DNA of 64,000 nt, taken from assembly GCA_963678395.1 (NCBI GenBank), contig OY782827.1:1178001-1242000 (forward strand), written 5' to 3'. Positions 18,737 to 28,898 of this stretch are shown here, piece after piece (the stretch's first letter is position 1; every line of letters starts with the position of its first letter). Position numbers and translations under genes: made by a program. The DNA is from JAAYAE01 sp963678395 (GTDB taxonomy: Bacteria; Bacillota; Negativicutes; Acidaminococcales; Acidaminococcaceae). The notes under the pieces were generated by a model that did no database searches, was not told where the DNA came from, and worked only from the letters and a program-made list of their open reading frames with translations.

Positions 18737-19963
18737 TTAAACGACTTGGAAAATGTAGAATTTAAGATAATTAGTTTCCGGTACGCTATATAAAATTGGA
18801 TGATCCGGCGATTGTTGCCTAGCTTCCACCTGCCGCAAAGAAACATCGGCATCTAAAGCCGCATCTTTGAGCATTTTCATAAATAGCCCTTCCGGCATAA
18901 AGTGGGAACACGAACAAGTAGCTAGATATCCGCCTCTTGGCAATAGTTTCATGGCTTTCAGGTTTATTTCTTTATACCCGCGCAAAGCATTTTTAACAGT
19001 GCTGCCTGATTTTGTAAAAGCCGGAGGATCTAAAATAATGAAATCATAGTCCCTTGCCGGTTTTACTACCAATTCCGTTAACAAGTCAAACACATTGGCT
19101 TCTAAGGTTCCTACTTTATTTTCCATACCGTTAAGCGCAATATTATGCTTGGTGTTTGCTATAGCATCTGAAGATACATCTACAGCCGTAACTGAAACTG
19201 CACCGCCGGCAGCAGCATTTAAGGCGAAAGCTCCTGTATGTGTAAAACAGTCCAACACTCTGCGTCCTTTGCTTATTTTACGAATCGCTAAGCGATTGTA
19301 TTTTTGGTCCAAGAAGTAACCTGTCTTTTGACCGTTGACTACATCTACTCGATATTTAATAGCATTTTCTATAATAGTGGTTTCTAGTGGGCAATCTCGC
19401 AAATCTTTTCCCGGTAGCTTGAAAGCTCCCTTGCCCTCTTGCATTCCCTCCAGGCCACGAATTCGTACATCATTGCGTTCATATACTCCGCTAATATTTT
19501 CGCCTAATTCTTCTAATATTTCTACTAAAAGTTTGAAAATTATTTCTTTGCGTACTTCCATCCCCAGAGATAGCACTTGGGCAACCAATACATCGTTAAA
19601 ACGGTCTACAGTGAGTCCCGGTAAGAAGTCTGCTTCGCCAAAGATCAGTCGGCAACATTTAAAGTCTGCATCAGGCATAACCGTCTTCCTATACTCTACA
19701 GCATAGCGCAAACGCCTTTCAAAAAATTTTTCATCAAATTTATCGTTAGCATTACGAGAAATAATACGCACTCTGATTTTAGAATGGTTGTTAATAAAAC
19801 CTGTACCAATGTAACGCGCCTTATCATTCATAACATCAACCAAGTCGCCATCATTGTAGTCACCTTCTACGCGAATAATCTCATCCTCAAAAACCCATGG
19901 GTGTCCTAATCTAGCACTAAACTCTGCCTTTTTTGTAATATATATTTTTGTATATTCTCGCAT
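18737..19963 (-). CDS. RlmI-like class I rRNA methyltransferase
   Basis: About 408 residues. An N-terminal PUA domain (GHPWVFEDEI, GTGFINNHSKIRVRI) precedes an EEHEE-type region and a Rossmann methyltransferase domain. The latter has VLDCFTHTGAFALNAA for SAM binding and the catalytic DYDFIILDPPAF. This is the architecture of RlmI, which methylates C1962 of 23S rRNA at C5. The ATG at 19963 follows GGGAG with proper spacing; an upstream in-frame ATG at 20011 lacks one. The frame is intact. Confidence 0.88.
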   Translation of the reverse strand: MREYTKIYITKKAEFSARLGHPWVFEDEIIRVEGDYNDGDLVDVMNDKARYIGTGFINNHSKIRVRIISRNANDKFDEKFFERRLRYAVEYRKTVMPDADFKCCRLIFGEADFLPGLTVDRFNDVLVAQVLSLGMEVRKEIIFKLLVEILEELGENISGVYERNDVRIRGLEGMQEGKGAFKLPGKDLRDCPLETTIIENAIKYRVDVVNGQKTGYFLDQKYNRLAIRKISKGRRVLDCFTHTGAFALNAAAGGAVSVTAVDVSSDAIANTKHNIALNGMENKVGTLEANVFDLLTELVVKPARDYDFIILDPPAFTKSGSTVKNALRGYKEINLKAMKLLPRGGYLATCSCSHFMPEGLFMKMLKDAALDADVSLRQVEARQQSPDHPILYSVPETNYLKFYIFQVV

Positions 19964-20079
19964 CAAAAAACTCCCATTCTCGTTATAATTACTACCTTGA
20001 TATCTTATCACGTTAACAGAAATTATGAAATATAAAATTATCCCAATAAATAAAGGTTATAAAAGCCCGCTATTATGAT

Positions 20080-21693
20080 CTATTTAACAACCACCTGTAG
20101 AAAGTCTTCAGCAATATTCTTGTTGCAAAATACTGCAGTACAAAAACTCTTTGCTATGACTTTATCTAAGCCAGCATCTTCGTCATCTAATACCATAACT
20201 CCCTGCATTTCTTCCAGAATAATCCTTGCTGCTGCATAATCCCAAATATATAAATAGGCCGATAAATACACATCCAATAAGCCTTGTGCCACTTTACAAA
20301 TAGCTAGCGAAGCGCAGCCGCTGGATCTATGAGCTCGTATTTTCCCCTCCAAAGCAAAAAAGTCCATGTTATTTTCTTTACTAATATATACCATACTCCT
20401 CAGACTACAATCAACAACAGGATCCTGCAAGCAGTTTGCGCCGGAAATACGTTTTATATTTTTTCCATTAAGCCAAGCTCCAGCCTCTTTAAAACCCACA
20501 TACATTTTCTTGGACATAACATCATACACAACGCCCATAACAGGTTTTGCTGCTTTGTATAAGGCAATCGAAATAGCAAAATCCGTCCCACAGCTAATGA
20601 AGTTAGTCGTACCATCAATAGGATCTATGATCCATGTATAATCTTCGGTACCAACGTTAGTGACGACTTTTTCTTCAGTAATAAAACCGTGGCTAGGGAA
20701 TTTATAACGAATTTCATCCGCTAAAAACTTTTCTATTTTAATATCAAATGCTGTTACTAAATCGGTAGTATCACCATTTTTGCACATGATATCCTTGCAC
20801 AAAGTATTGTATTCCCGCAACCTTACTCCCGCCCTAAAAGCCAATTCTTGTATAAAGTAAAAATAATTTGGGCTACACTTTTGAAAATCCGCAAAGGAAC
20901 CTTGTGGACATAGGTAACTACCAAATTCCTGCACAGTGTCATACTTACCATGAAAATCACTGCCACCAGTAACAAGCAGCTTATATTGTTGTGCTAACTC
21001 AATAATTTTTTCTTTTACTTCATCGCTATTTTTACTATGTACCAATTCTATACCACTTAACCCTGCGTCCACTAACATTTTTACCAAATGCAAGCTATCT
21101 TGTGCTCCAGGATGAGCCAAAATAGCTATGCCTCCGTCAGCACGAATCGCTTTTACTGCCTGTACTACGTCAGGATAATCAGATTCTCCCTTTTCTACGC
21201 AAATACCTTCGCCTTTAAATAATTTTCCATAAAGATCTGAATAAATTTGCTTTGTATAACCCTTTAATACAAGCTCTTCCATAATGTGCTGCTTATATAT
21301 AGTACGTCCTTTGCGCTTAACATTTATAGCCATCTTATCTATTTTATAGCCATTTTTTATTAAAGTGTCAATTTGCCAAAGAGATTTTTCTTGCTGTTTG
21401 CGCAAAGTAAAAGTGCAAAGCTCCTTTATGTTTTTGGCTCCTAACGCAAAATTATACCCTAAAATATGTACGGATTTACCTGTTTCAGTATCTTGGGCAG
21501 AAATCTCAATTCCCGGAATAACTTCTATACCAAGCTTTATTCCTATTGCTACTGCCTCCGCTAACTCCTCAACCGTATCATGATTCGTAATAGCAATATG
21601 TGTAACACCACTTTCGTGAGCTATTTTCAAAGTCTTCTCGATACCATAGGCACCATCTGATACATTTGTGTGAACATGTAAATCAATGCACAT
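20080..21693 (-). CDS. PHP phosphoesterase fused to inositol monophosphatase-like domain
   Basis: About 537 residues in two complete domains. Residues 1-280 are a PHP phosphoesterase (IDLHVHTNVSDG, ITNHDT, ILAHPG, GGSDFHG metal ligands). Residues 290-537 are an inositol-monophosphatase fold (metal motif TWIIDPIDGTTNF, glutamate in ITEEKV, and WDYAAARIIL). It is the last gene of the C-P lyase operon. A PHP enzyme from Eggerthella lenta (PhnPP) opens the cyclic ribose phosphate made by PhnJ, so this protein probably opens that ring and removes a phosphate. The ATG at 21693 follows AAGGAGG. phnP and phnN are absent from the window, which fits this role. Confidence 0.85.
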   Translation of the reverse strand: MCIDLHVHTNVSDGAYGIEKTLKIAHESGVTHIAITNHDTVEELAEAVAIGIKLGIEVIPGIEISAQDTETGKSVHILGYNFALGAKNIKELCTFTLRKQQEKSLWQIDTLIKNGYKIDKMAINVKRKGRTIYKQHIMEELVLKGYTKQIYSDLYGKLFKGEGICVEKGESDYPDVVQAVKAIRADGGIAILAHPGAQDSLHLVKMLVDAGLSGIELVHSKNSDEVKEKIIELAQQYKLLVTGGSDFHGKYDTVQEFGSYLCPQGSFADFQKCSPNYFYFIQELAFRAGVRLREYNTLCKDIMCKNGDTTDLVTAFDIKIEKFLADEIRYKFPSHGFITEEKVVTNVGTEDYTWIIDPIDGTTNFISCGTDFAISIALYKAAKPVMGVVYDVMSKKMYVGFKEAGAWLNGKNIKRISGANCLQDPVVDCSLRSMVYISKENNMDFFALEGKIRAHRSSGCASLAICKVAQGLLDVYLSAYLYIWDYAAARIILEEMQGVMVLDDEDAGLDKVIAKSFCTAVFCNKNIAEDFLQVVVK

Positions 21694-21713
21694 TAAGCTT
21701 TCCTCCTTGTAAT

Positions 21714-22589
21714 TCATTTAACATGTGCTTTTAATCTGCTAGAGAAAATTTCTAATATTATTGCAAACCCTAACACCAGATAGGTGATAAGACCAATTTC
21801 ATGAATATTATAATAATAATTACCAGCCATAAACAATTCGTAACCGATACCGCCAGCACCAGCAGCTGCCCCCATTGCCACAACATTAGTGAAGTTTATT
21901 TCAAAACGCATAAAGGTCCAGGCCAATATATAAGTAATAGAAGATGGCAACACTGCTTGAAATACTATTTGCCACCAATTTGCGCCACTGGCTTTTAAAG
22001 CTTCAATAATTCCTTCGTCCAACTCTTCAAAAGACTTAGAATAGCTCTTTATCAAATACCCTATGCCATGAAAATTTAATCCTATAATGGCTGCCACACT
22101 TCCCAGTCCTGCAGAAGCGGCAAAAATAAGTACCCACAAAACTGTAGGAATGGCCCGAATAATTGCCACGCCACCCTTAATGAAATTTGATGTTTTTTTA
22201 TTAGTTAAGTTTTTTGCCGCTAAAAGCCCAAAAAATAAAGCAATAATAGAACCAATAACTGTAGTTAGGAAGGCTAAACTTAAGGTCATAAGCAATTGCT
22301 TGAATGCTTCAGCATAAGTAAAGTGAACAGCCATTGGCTCCGTAAGCATAGTAGCAAAATTTTGAAGTGTATCCGCTATAGCTTTACTCATAACTATTTT
22401 TTTATAATCAAAAGTTGCAACGCCATAAACTGTCAAAATAGTTAAAAAAAACAAGGTATAATTTACAACGTTTTGTTTAGCAGCAGTAGAGTGAACAAGT
22501 ATTTTCCCTTTTTTATCCTTTTTCATAGGCTTATGCCATGAAGACGTTAAGGAAATAGGCTGTACTGTTGCATCAAATACATTTTCCAT
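21714..22589 (-). CDS. phnE: Phosphonate ABC transporter permease PhnE (second copy)
   Basis: A 291-residue inner-membrane protein with about six hydrophobic segments. The EAA loop region (ASGANWWQIVFQAVLPSSIT) and LRAIPTVLWVLIFAAS are typical of PhnE permeases. Its start overlaps the stop of the preceding phnE by one base (TAATG). Together the two PhnE subunits would form the heteromeric channel for phosphonate uptake with PhnC and PhnD. Confidence 0.92.
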   Translation of the reverse strand: MENVFDATVQPISLTSSWHKPMKKDKKGKILVHSTAAKQNVVNYTLFFLTILTVYGVATFDYKKIVMSKAIADTLQNFATMLTEPMAVHFTYAEAFKQLLMTLSLAFLTTVIGSIIALFFGLLAAKNLTNKKTSNFIKGGVAIIRAIPTVLWVLIFAASAGLGSVAAIIGLNFHGIGYLIKSYSKSFEELDEGIIEALKASGANWWQIVFQAVLPSSITYILAWTFMRFEINFTNVVAMGAAAGAGGIGYELFMAGNYYYNIHEIGLITYLVLGFAIILEIFSSRLKAHVK

Positions 22590-23365
22590 TATAAAATCAT
22601 CCTCCTAACATGATTAGATGCCGCTTCTATAATCAATATGACTATGACAATCATAATTACTACCAAACTAGCACTGTGATAATCGAAGAATTTATAATAT
22701 ATATTGAATAAATTTCCTATGCCTGTACCCGTAAGCATACCTACTAAAGTTGAACTACGAATATTTGTTTCAATCATAAACAGCAACCAACTAACAATTT
22801 GAGTTATACATGAAGGAATAATTGCCTGAAAAACTATCTGTCCATAAGTGGCTCCTGAAGCTTCTAGTGCCTCAATAGAGCTAGCGCCTACCTCCTCTAT
22901 GGTTTCAACAAAAGCCCTAGTAAGAAAACCAAAGGTTGCGAAAAACAAGGCAATATAGCCTGAAACCACATTTTGCCCAAAACTCAAAAGCAATACTATA
23001 GCCCACACAGTATCCGGAATATTGCGAAAAAACGAGGCAATAAGTCTACATATTAAGGTAAATACCGGCACACCTTTAGTGCTAAGCAAGGCAAAGGCCA
23101 TGGAACAAATTCCCCCCGTTGTCGTAGCTACAATAGCCAGAAATACTGTCTCATGTAATTTTATTAAAATAGCCGGTAAATTCTTTATGGAAGCTACTGT
23201 GGGATAAAAATTGGATAAGGCCCAAACAATAGCCTCAGGTATAGCCACCAAAGCTTGGCTGGCTTCAAACCCAGTAACCTGCACCGCACCATAAGAAAGC
23301 ATTGCAACCGCTATAAAAAACATTGCTATATAATTTTGACGTTTTTTCACTACTAATAGTTCCAT
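22589..23365 (-). CDS. phnE: Phosphonate ABC transporter permease PhnE (first copy)
   Basis: About 258 residues, inner-membrane. RNIPDTVWAIVLLLSFGQNV and the EAA-type loop EASGATYGQIVFQAIIPSCI identify PhnE. The ATG at 23365 sits 8 nt after GGAGGAG and is preferred to that at 23371. It follows phnC closely and is translationally coupled to the second phnE. Confidence 0.92.
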   Translation of the reverse strand: MELLVVKKRQNYIAMFFIAVAMLSYGAVQVTGFEASQALVAIPEAIVWALSNFYPTVASIKNLPAILIKLHETVFLAIVATTTGGICSMAFALLSTKGVPVFTLICRLIASFFRNIPDTVWAIVLLLSFGQNVVSGYIALFFATFGFLTRAFVETIEEVGASSIEALEASGATYGQIVFQAIIPSCITQIVSWLLFMIETNIRSSTLVGMLTGTGIGNLFNIYYKFFDYHSASLVVIMIVIVILIIEAASNHVRRMIL

Positions 23366-23393
23366 AAGCATTCTCCTCCCCTAGTAAAATAAC

Positions 23394-24155
23394 TCAATCC
23401 ATTATTAGCTCGCCTGTTTTTGAATCATATATTTTGTGAATAGTTTCTTTTTTTAGTGCACCCGGTGGCCCATCATATATTACTTCACCCTTGCGAATAC
23501 CAATTATTCTGTCCGCATATTTCATTGCTACATCTACCTGATGCAGATTTACAAAACAGGTAATACCCATGCTTTTATTAATATCCCATAAGTAATCCAT
23601 TATAATTTTGGCAGAACTAGGATCTAAAGATGCAATGGGCTCATCGCAAAGCATAAGTTTAGGTTCTTGAATAAGGGCTCTAGCTATGCCTACGCGTTGT
23701 TTTTGGCCACCGCTAAGTTCATCACAGCGTCTGTACGCCTGCTCTTCCAGTCCTAATTTAGCAAGGATTTTGAAAGCCTCTTCTTTCTCGCTTTCATCAT
23801 AACGACCAAATATTCCTTCTAACGTAGTTTTATAACCCAGCCGTCCATGCAAAACATTTTCCACCACACTTAACCGGGTTACCAAATTATAATGTTGAAA
23901 AATCATGCCTATTTTTCGTCGCTGCTGTCGCAATTGGGCACTATTAAGTGTATTAAAGTTAACTCCATCAAAAATGATCTCACCTTTTGTAGGTATTATC
24001 ATTCTATTAATACACCGCAGTAATGTAGACTTGCCGGCACCTGATGGCCCAATGATGGCAACCATTTCCCCCTTATTTACAGAAAAGGATATCCTCTTTA
24101 GTGCAGTTGTACTTGCATATTCTTTCGTTATATCTATACATTCTAAGAATGCCAT
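23394..24155 (-). CDS. phnC: Phosphonate ABC transporter ATP-binding protein PhnC
   Basis: About 253 residues. Walker A GPSGAGKST, Q-loop MIFQHYNLVTRLSVVENVLHG, signature LSGGQKQR and Walker B LMLCDEPIASLDP are all intact and match PhnC subgroup features such as NLHQVDVAMKYADRI. It powers uptake of phosphonates through the two PhnE subunits. Confidence 0.94.
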   Translation of the reverse strand: MAFLECIDITKEYASTTALKRISFSVNKGEMVAIIGPSGAGKSTLLRCINRMIIPTKGEIIFDGVNFNTLNSAQLRQQRRKIGMIFQHYNLVTRLSVVENVLHGRLGYKTTLEGIFGRYDESEKEEAFKILAKLGLEEQAYRRCDELSGGQKQRVGIARALIQEPKLMLCDEPIASLDPSSAKIIMDYLWDINKSMGITCFVNLHQVDVAMKYADRIIGIRKGEVIYDGPPGALKKETIHKIYDSKTGELIMD

Positions 24156-24198
24156 CACGCTTTCTCCTCACTGTTGGTTCCTTCTTGACATAATATAA

Positions 24199-24236
24199 AT
24201 TGCGGAAGCCTTCCTCTTGAATAGGCCTCCGCAATC
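24199..24236 (-). promoter_or_regulatory. Stem-loop between phnD and phnC
   Basis: A stem of about 12 bp (ATTGCGGA.GCC / GGC.TCCGCAAT) in the phnD-phnC gap without a T-run. It may stabilise the phnD message relative to downstream genes; inferred. Confidence 0.5.
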
Positions 24237-24249
24237 ATATAAATATCTA

Positions 24250-25265
24250 TTATTTAGATAAGTCGCGAATAGGGTCAAACCAAGAATTTTCTACTTTCAC
24301 AAAACATTCATTTTTGGTTTTCTTAAAAGACCCCGTAGCTTTCGACCCTTTAGGTACAAATATTGCTGGGTTATTTGCAACGGAAGGATCCGTGAAAACA
24401 GCAATTAATTTTTCTTGTTCTTCTTTTGTCAACATACTTGTATTCATAACCATAGGAGAATTCAATACAGGTACGGATTTTATAATAACGAATTCTTTGC
24501 CCACCATGCCATTAAAAGGCTCTGCCGCTCCATCTTTAATTTTATATACTGCTCCGGCCCCGTTCAGTTTGCCTGAAACTAAAGAAGTATAATTATTCAT
24601 AATCTCATCACAAAAACCTGATGTGACCCACCAAATAATACTTCGCTAAAAAATTTTCCTTGACCACCCTCAAGTAAATCTGCAACTTTAATGTTTTTCC
24701 ATTTGTCCGTTTTTCCAAAGTAACTTATAATGCCTGCGCTGGGAACCTTAAAGCCTGAAGTAGAACTGTTTGATACAAAGGAGAATCTTTTACCCTGAAT
24801 ATTGTCAATAACATATTTTCCATCTTTTTTGTATTGATTCTCGTCTCCTTTATTAACAGCTAGCCACGAATAATACACTGCATCTTTCAAGGTCCCGGAT
24901 GCACCACTATTAACTACAAAAGGAAGAACCTTGGGATTCTTTTTATTAGCTTCCACAAAGCTTTGAGCCCCAAAATATCCAATTGCAGCTTTATTATTAG
25001 CCATGGTCTCTACGGCAATAGCGTAATCTGTGGTTAGCTTGTGCACTACTTTTTTACCTGTAGCTTTTTCCACTAAAGCACCTATAGCATCGCGTGATGC
25101 TTTATACCCATCACCAGATTTATTAGGCAGCCAAACCATTACTATATCTTTACCTTTACCGGCACTTGCACTTTTATCTCCACTTTTTCCGCTACCGCAG
25201 CCGGTAAGTAAACTTGCTCCCAAAATTACACACATGCCCAAAGCTAACAAGCTTTTTTTCAACAT
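24250..25265 (-). pseudogene. phnD: Phosphonate-binding lipoprotein PhnD with internal deletion/frameshift
   Basis: A periplasmic binding lipoprotein with lipobox LLTGCGSG, followed by VMVWLPNKSGDGYKASRD and the ligand-site region FVSNSSTSGFKVPSAGI. After FGGSHQ the frame runs to a stop at 24597, while another frame resumes at FCDEIMNNYTSLVSG and continues to 24250. About 15 expected residues are missing at the junction (around 24620-24645), so this looks like a small deletion plus frameshift, not a single miscalled base. The start ATG at 25265 follows GAGGAGAG. Uptake through this transporter is probably impaired. Confidence 0.85.
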
Positions 25266-25311
25266 ATTGTTATCTCTCCTCAAATCAATTTTATTATAAA
25301 TCCAATTCATT

Positions 25312-26008
25312 TTACAAAAGCTTCCCCTGAGAAATATTTATTTGCCTATCACATACCCCCTCCATAAATTCTATGTCGTGAAAAAATTCCCAACATAGTT
25401 GTCCCTTCACTCTTAAGTTGTTCAATAAGTTCTCTGACCTTTAGTTTGGATGCATTATCCAAACTGGCCGTTGGTTCATCTAGCAACAGTAACCTCGGCC
25501 TTTTAACCATTGCTCTAGCAATATTTAAACGCAACTTCTCTCCACCGGAAAAATTGTTAGGATAACTATCCCACAAGCTTTCATCCAGTTCGAAATGCGA
25601 TAATATTTTTACGGCCTGTTCCCTGCTATATTCGATTTCATTTCCCGTATCTAGTAATGCTTGTTCTACAATTTCTAAAGCAGTTGTACGCGGCATAACA
25701 GTAAGAAACTGTGAAACATAACCAATTTCATATCGACGTAAATAGGTTATTTGCTTTTCCTTGGCTGTTACCATATTAATTAGGCCAAATTCAGCAGAGT
25801 CATACCATATTTCTCCCTTACTTGCTAAGTAAGAACGATAAACACATTTTAATATTGTAGACTTACCGCTACCGCTTTTACCTACAATGCCAATAAATTC
25901 TCCTTTATTTAAAGCAAAACTTATATCCTGAGAAGCATTTATTTCTTTATGTATACTGTGGATTATAAATGATTTACTTAAATGTTTTATTTCTAAAAGT
26001 ACCGGCAA
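25312..26008 (-). pseudogene. phnL: PhnL, C-P lyase ABC-type ATPase, frameshifted near the C-terminus
   Basis: Walker A GKSGSGKST, signature FSGGEKLRLNIARAM and Walker B LLLLDEPTASLDN are intact. PhnL associates with the PhnGHIJ core complex. One extra T (T6 on the coding strand, 25381-25386 on the plus strand) shifts the frame after MLGIF. The other frame reads HDIEFMEGVCDRQINIS to a stop at 25312, the expected C-terminus. The likely start is TTG at 26008, 8-9 nt after GGAGGGG; an ATG at 26071 lies inside phnM. A homopolymer sequencing error is possible. Confidence 0.85.
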
Positions 26009-26019
26009 CTTTTCCCCTC

Positions 26020-27198
26020 CTATACACGATAGTTTGTTTGAGTTATTACCTTTCCGTCTACCATGACGCAAGTTATTACAGGAAAATCTCCCTCAATTTT
26101 ATTGATGATAAGCAAATCTGCTTTTTTTCCAGGCATAATAGAACCGATTTCCCGCTCCATTTTTACTGCAACCGCTGGATTAAGAGTAACAAGTTTAAAC
26201 ATTTTTACTAGGTCCTGCCCATATTTTTCATGCATTATAAATATGGCATGTAATAGTGCCGCTGGATAATAGTCGCTGCAGAGAATATCCACTACTCCTT
26301 CATTAATAGCTTGGGCAGCGTTCATATTACCTGAATGTGAACCACCTAGCAAGATGTTAGGCGCACCAGCCAGAGTGAGCATCCCAGCCGCTTTCGCCGC
26401 TTTCGCTACTTCAATAGTTATAGGAAATTCACTGATTGTCGCACCAAACTGTTTGAGAAATTCAATTTTTTCTATAGTGTCGTCATCGTGGGAAGCAATC
26501 GCTATATTTTTACTATGGGCCAACTCTGCTATATCTTGAATCATAGCTAGAGTCATTTTTTCGCTCCCCTGTCTAGTAGCAATAACCTTATCAATTTCGT
26601 TGTCAGTAATCTTTTTGTAGCCTTTTAACGTTTTACGGTAAATCTCCAAATTTCTATACTGACCTTGTCCCGGCGAATGATCCATAAAAGAAAGTAGCTG
26701 TACCTTACCCCCTAGAATAAACTGTTTAATTTGTTCTATTGTTTCTACGGCGTCTATTTCCAAGCATGCATGAAAACGGTGTCGGATCAGATGCAGACGA
26801 TTATGAGTTTGAGCAATTTTTTCTAAAAGAGCCTTAACATTTTCAGGCGAACGTATAGGTTTGACGCTAAATTCATCTTCACCTATAAATGAAAGTGAAT
26901 GAAACATAGTCGTAATTCCTTGGTTTATCAGTATTTTTTCCGTTTCGCGAATACTAATATCAAAATCTAAAACGCTTGTTGGTCGTGGTGACGCCATATT
27001 TTCAATATAATCTGAGTGAATATCCACAAATCCAGGGGCTATAAGACCTTGCTCCGCATCTATTACTATATCCGGCTTTGTAAGCTTATTAGTACCGCTT
27101 GCATAAATTCCGACTATATTTTCGCCATCAATAAGAACTTCAGAATTATTTAAGATTTCTGTTTCAGTAACAACTTGCCCATTTGTAATTAAGTACAC
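26020..27198 (-). CDS. phnM: PhnM, alpha-D-ribose 1-methylphosphonate 5-triphosphate diphosphatase
   Basis: About 392 residues of the amidohydrolase superfamily. The metal-binding region GFVDIHSDYIENMASPRP, FHACLEID, SHDDDT and the late aspartate in VDILCSDYYPAAL match PhnM. It hydrolyses the triphosphate made by the PhnGHIL nucleosidase step, releasing pyrophosphate. A GTG at 27198 lies 8 nt after GGAGG and is my preferred start, though an ATG at 27213 is possible. Frame intact. Confidence 0.92.
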   Translation of the reverse strand: MYLITNGQVVTETEILNNSEVLIDGENIVGIYASGTNKLTKPDIVIDAEQGLIAPGFVDIHSDYIENMASPRPTSVLDFDISIRETEKILINQGITTMFHSLSFIGEDEFSVKPIRSPENVKALLEKIAQTHNRLHLIRHRFHACLEIDAVETIEQIKQFILGGKVQLLSFMDHSPGQGQYRNLEIYRKTLKGYKKITDNEIDKVIATRQGSEKMTLAMIQDIAELAHSKNIAIASHDDDTIEKIEFLKQFGATISEFPITIEVAKAAKAAGMLTLAGAPNILLGGSHSGNMNAAQAINEGVVDILCSDYYPAALLHAIFIMHEKYGQDLVKMFKLVTLNPAVAVKMEREIGSIMPGKKADLLIINKIEGDFPVITCVMVDGKVITQTNYRV

Positions 27199-27214
27199 GT
27201 ACTCATCCTCCATT

Positions 27215-28057
27215 TTATAGCAATGAATATACCAATTCTTGTGTATATGGGTGCTGTGGATCTTCTAAAATCTGGTCAGTCAAACCACTTTCAATAACAT
27301 TTCCATTGAGCATTACTATAGTGCGATCAGCCAACATTCTTATTACTGCTAAATCATGTGAAACTATAATCATGCTAATATTAAGTTCCCGTTGAATTTT
27401 TTTTATTAAATCCAGAACATTTGCCTGAACAGAAAGATCTAGGCCTGTAGTTACTTCCTCTAAAAGTAAAATTGGTGGATTATTACTAAGGGCCTTAGCA
27501 ATCTGTACTCTTTGCTGCATGCCGCCAGAAAAATTTTTAGGGGGCTCCTTCATTCTAAATAAAGGAATATTTACTTCGACCAGCAGCTCCTGTCCCCGAT
27601 TGCTCATGGCTGCCACATTGCGATTACCTGCGGCAATAAGTTTTTCCGCTATATTACTAATAGCGGAAAAGTTCATATTAAGACTCATAAGAGGATTTTG
27701 ATAAACCATACCAAACATATTATTTTTTATATAACGTTTCTGTTGCGCGGATTCATCAAACATATTCTTACCGTTTTTATAGCCACGAAGATTTATCGTT
27801 CCCGCTGTAACTTCTTGGTCAAAATATAAGCATTGCATCATCGTGGACTTGCCGCTACCGCTTTCTCCAACAATGCCCAAAGTTTCACCTTTATATAACT
27901 CAAAAGAAACATCCCTGCAAGCATAAACTGTGCCACATTCCGGGCAATAATTCTTTTCTAAATGCTCTGGGTTCATATCCCGGCAGTTTTCGCAACCCAA
28001 ACCAAATTGTTTGCACAATTTATCTAGGACTAAAATAGGTGTTTGAAAATCCTTCAA
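27215..28057 (-). CDS. phnK: PhnK, C-P lyase ABC-type ATPase
   Basis: A 280-residue ABC ATPase that docks on the C-P lyase core complex. Walker A GESGSGKST, signature FSGGMQQR and LLLEEVTTGLDLS are present (note E for the usual D in Walker B). An insertion near residues 22-45 carries two CxxC pairs (CENC, CPEC), a likely zinc site seen in Firmicute-type PhnK. The start is TTG after GGAGG. Overlaps phnJ tightly. Confidence 0.92.
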   Translation of the reverse strand: MKDFQTPILVLDKLCKQFGLGCENCRDMNPEHLEKNYCPECGTVYACRDVSFELYKGETLGIVGESGSGKSTMMQCLYFDQEVTAGTINLRGYKNGKNMFDESAQQKRYIKNNMFGMVYQNPLMSLNMNFSAISNIAEKLIAAGNRNVAAMSNRGQELLVEVNIPLFRMKEPPKNFSGGMQQRVQIAKALSNNPPILLLEEVTTGLDLSVQANVLDLIKKIQRELNISMIIVSHDLAVIRMLADRTIVMLNGNVIESGLTDQILEDPQHPYTQELVYSLL

Positions 28058-28897
28058 TTATTTGCCTCCGTTCAAACGCATTAAACAGTTGCTTGTATCA
28101 TTACATTGATAGTAAATTTCTCCTGTTTTTTCATCTGTGATTTCATCTAAATATACCCCCTGCCCCCCACATAGGCGGCATTTTTGCCCAGAAAAATTCT
28201 CTACGCGAAAAGGATAATCTTCAAAAGCCATAGATATTACCTTGGTATAAGGCGGCACTGCATATATTTTTTTTTCTCGCCCCGCTCCTAATAAGATTAA
28301 AACCTCGCTATTATTAAGTTTTGGATTATCAAAGCGCGGAATAGGACTTGGTGACATAACATAGCGGTCTTTTACTATTACTGGGTAATCCGCACCGTGG
28401 GTCACGCTATCATATTTCATGATCTGCTCAAATAACATTAGCCAAGCTCCACTATAATCACTTTCGGAATGCAATCTTTTTGTTTTATGCTCGCTAGCCT
28501 CTACTACACGCAAGGGCTCTGGTATTGGTACTTGTAAAACCAATATTTGCTCTTTAGTTAAAGGAATTTCCGGAATCCTATGACGTGATTGTATTAAGGT
28601 TGCTTTCCTCGTATCAATAGTTGTTTTTACACCTGTAGTAGAAACAATAAGTTTTTTTATATTAACAGCATTAACTGATTCATCAGAACCTTGGTCTATA
28701 ACTTTAAGTATTTCCTTTTCGCCTATCAGGGAAAGGGTTAACTGCAAACCTCCAGTTCCCCATCCCCTGCCAATTGGCATTTCCCGGGAAGCAAAGGGCA
28801 CTTGGTAACCTGGAATAGCTACCGCCTTCAAGGTGGCACGCCTAATTTCACGCTTTGAACCTTCATCAAAAAAAGCAAAATTATATTTTGTCCCCAC
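28058..28897 (-). CDS. phnJ: PhnJ, radical SAM carbon-phosphorus lyase
   Basis: About 279 residues. PhnJ cleaves the C-P bond of ribose 1-phosphonate using SAM and a [4Fe-4S] cluster held by an unusual C-terminal cysteine set. Here CRLCGGQGVYLDE is followed by YYQCNDTSNC, supplying the cluster ligands and the catalytic cysteine. IPGYQVPFASREMPIGRGWG is a strong family block. The GTG at 28897, one base after the phnI stop, is the likely start; an upstream ATG would overlap phnI by 40 bp. Intact. Confidence 0.94.
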   Translation of the reverse strand: MGTKYNFAFFDEGSKREIRRATLKAVAIPGYQVPFASREMPIGRGWGTGGLQLTLSLIGEKEILKVIDQGSDESVNAVNIKKLIVSTTGVKTTIDTRKATLIQSRHRIPEIPLTKEQILVLQVPIPEPLRVVEASEHKTKRLHSESDYSGAWLMLFEQIMKYDSVTHGADYPVIVKDRYVMSPSPIPRFDNPKLNNSEVLILLGAGREKKIYAVPPYTKVISMAFEDYPFRVENFSGQKCRLCGGQGVYLDEITDEKTGEIYYQCNDTSNCLMRLNGGK

Positions 28898-28898
28898 C

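Noticed and set aside
26009..26071. Extended N-terminus of PhnL from the ATG at 26071
   Set aside because: It would overlap phnM by 52 bp and lacks homology at the N-terminus; the TTG at 26008 with GGAGGGG fits better.
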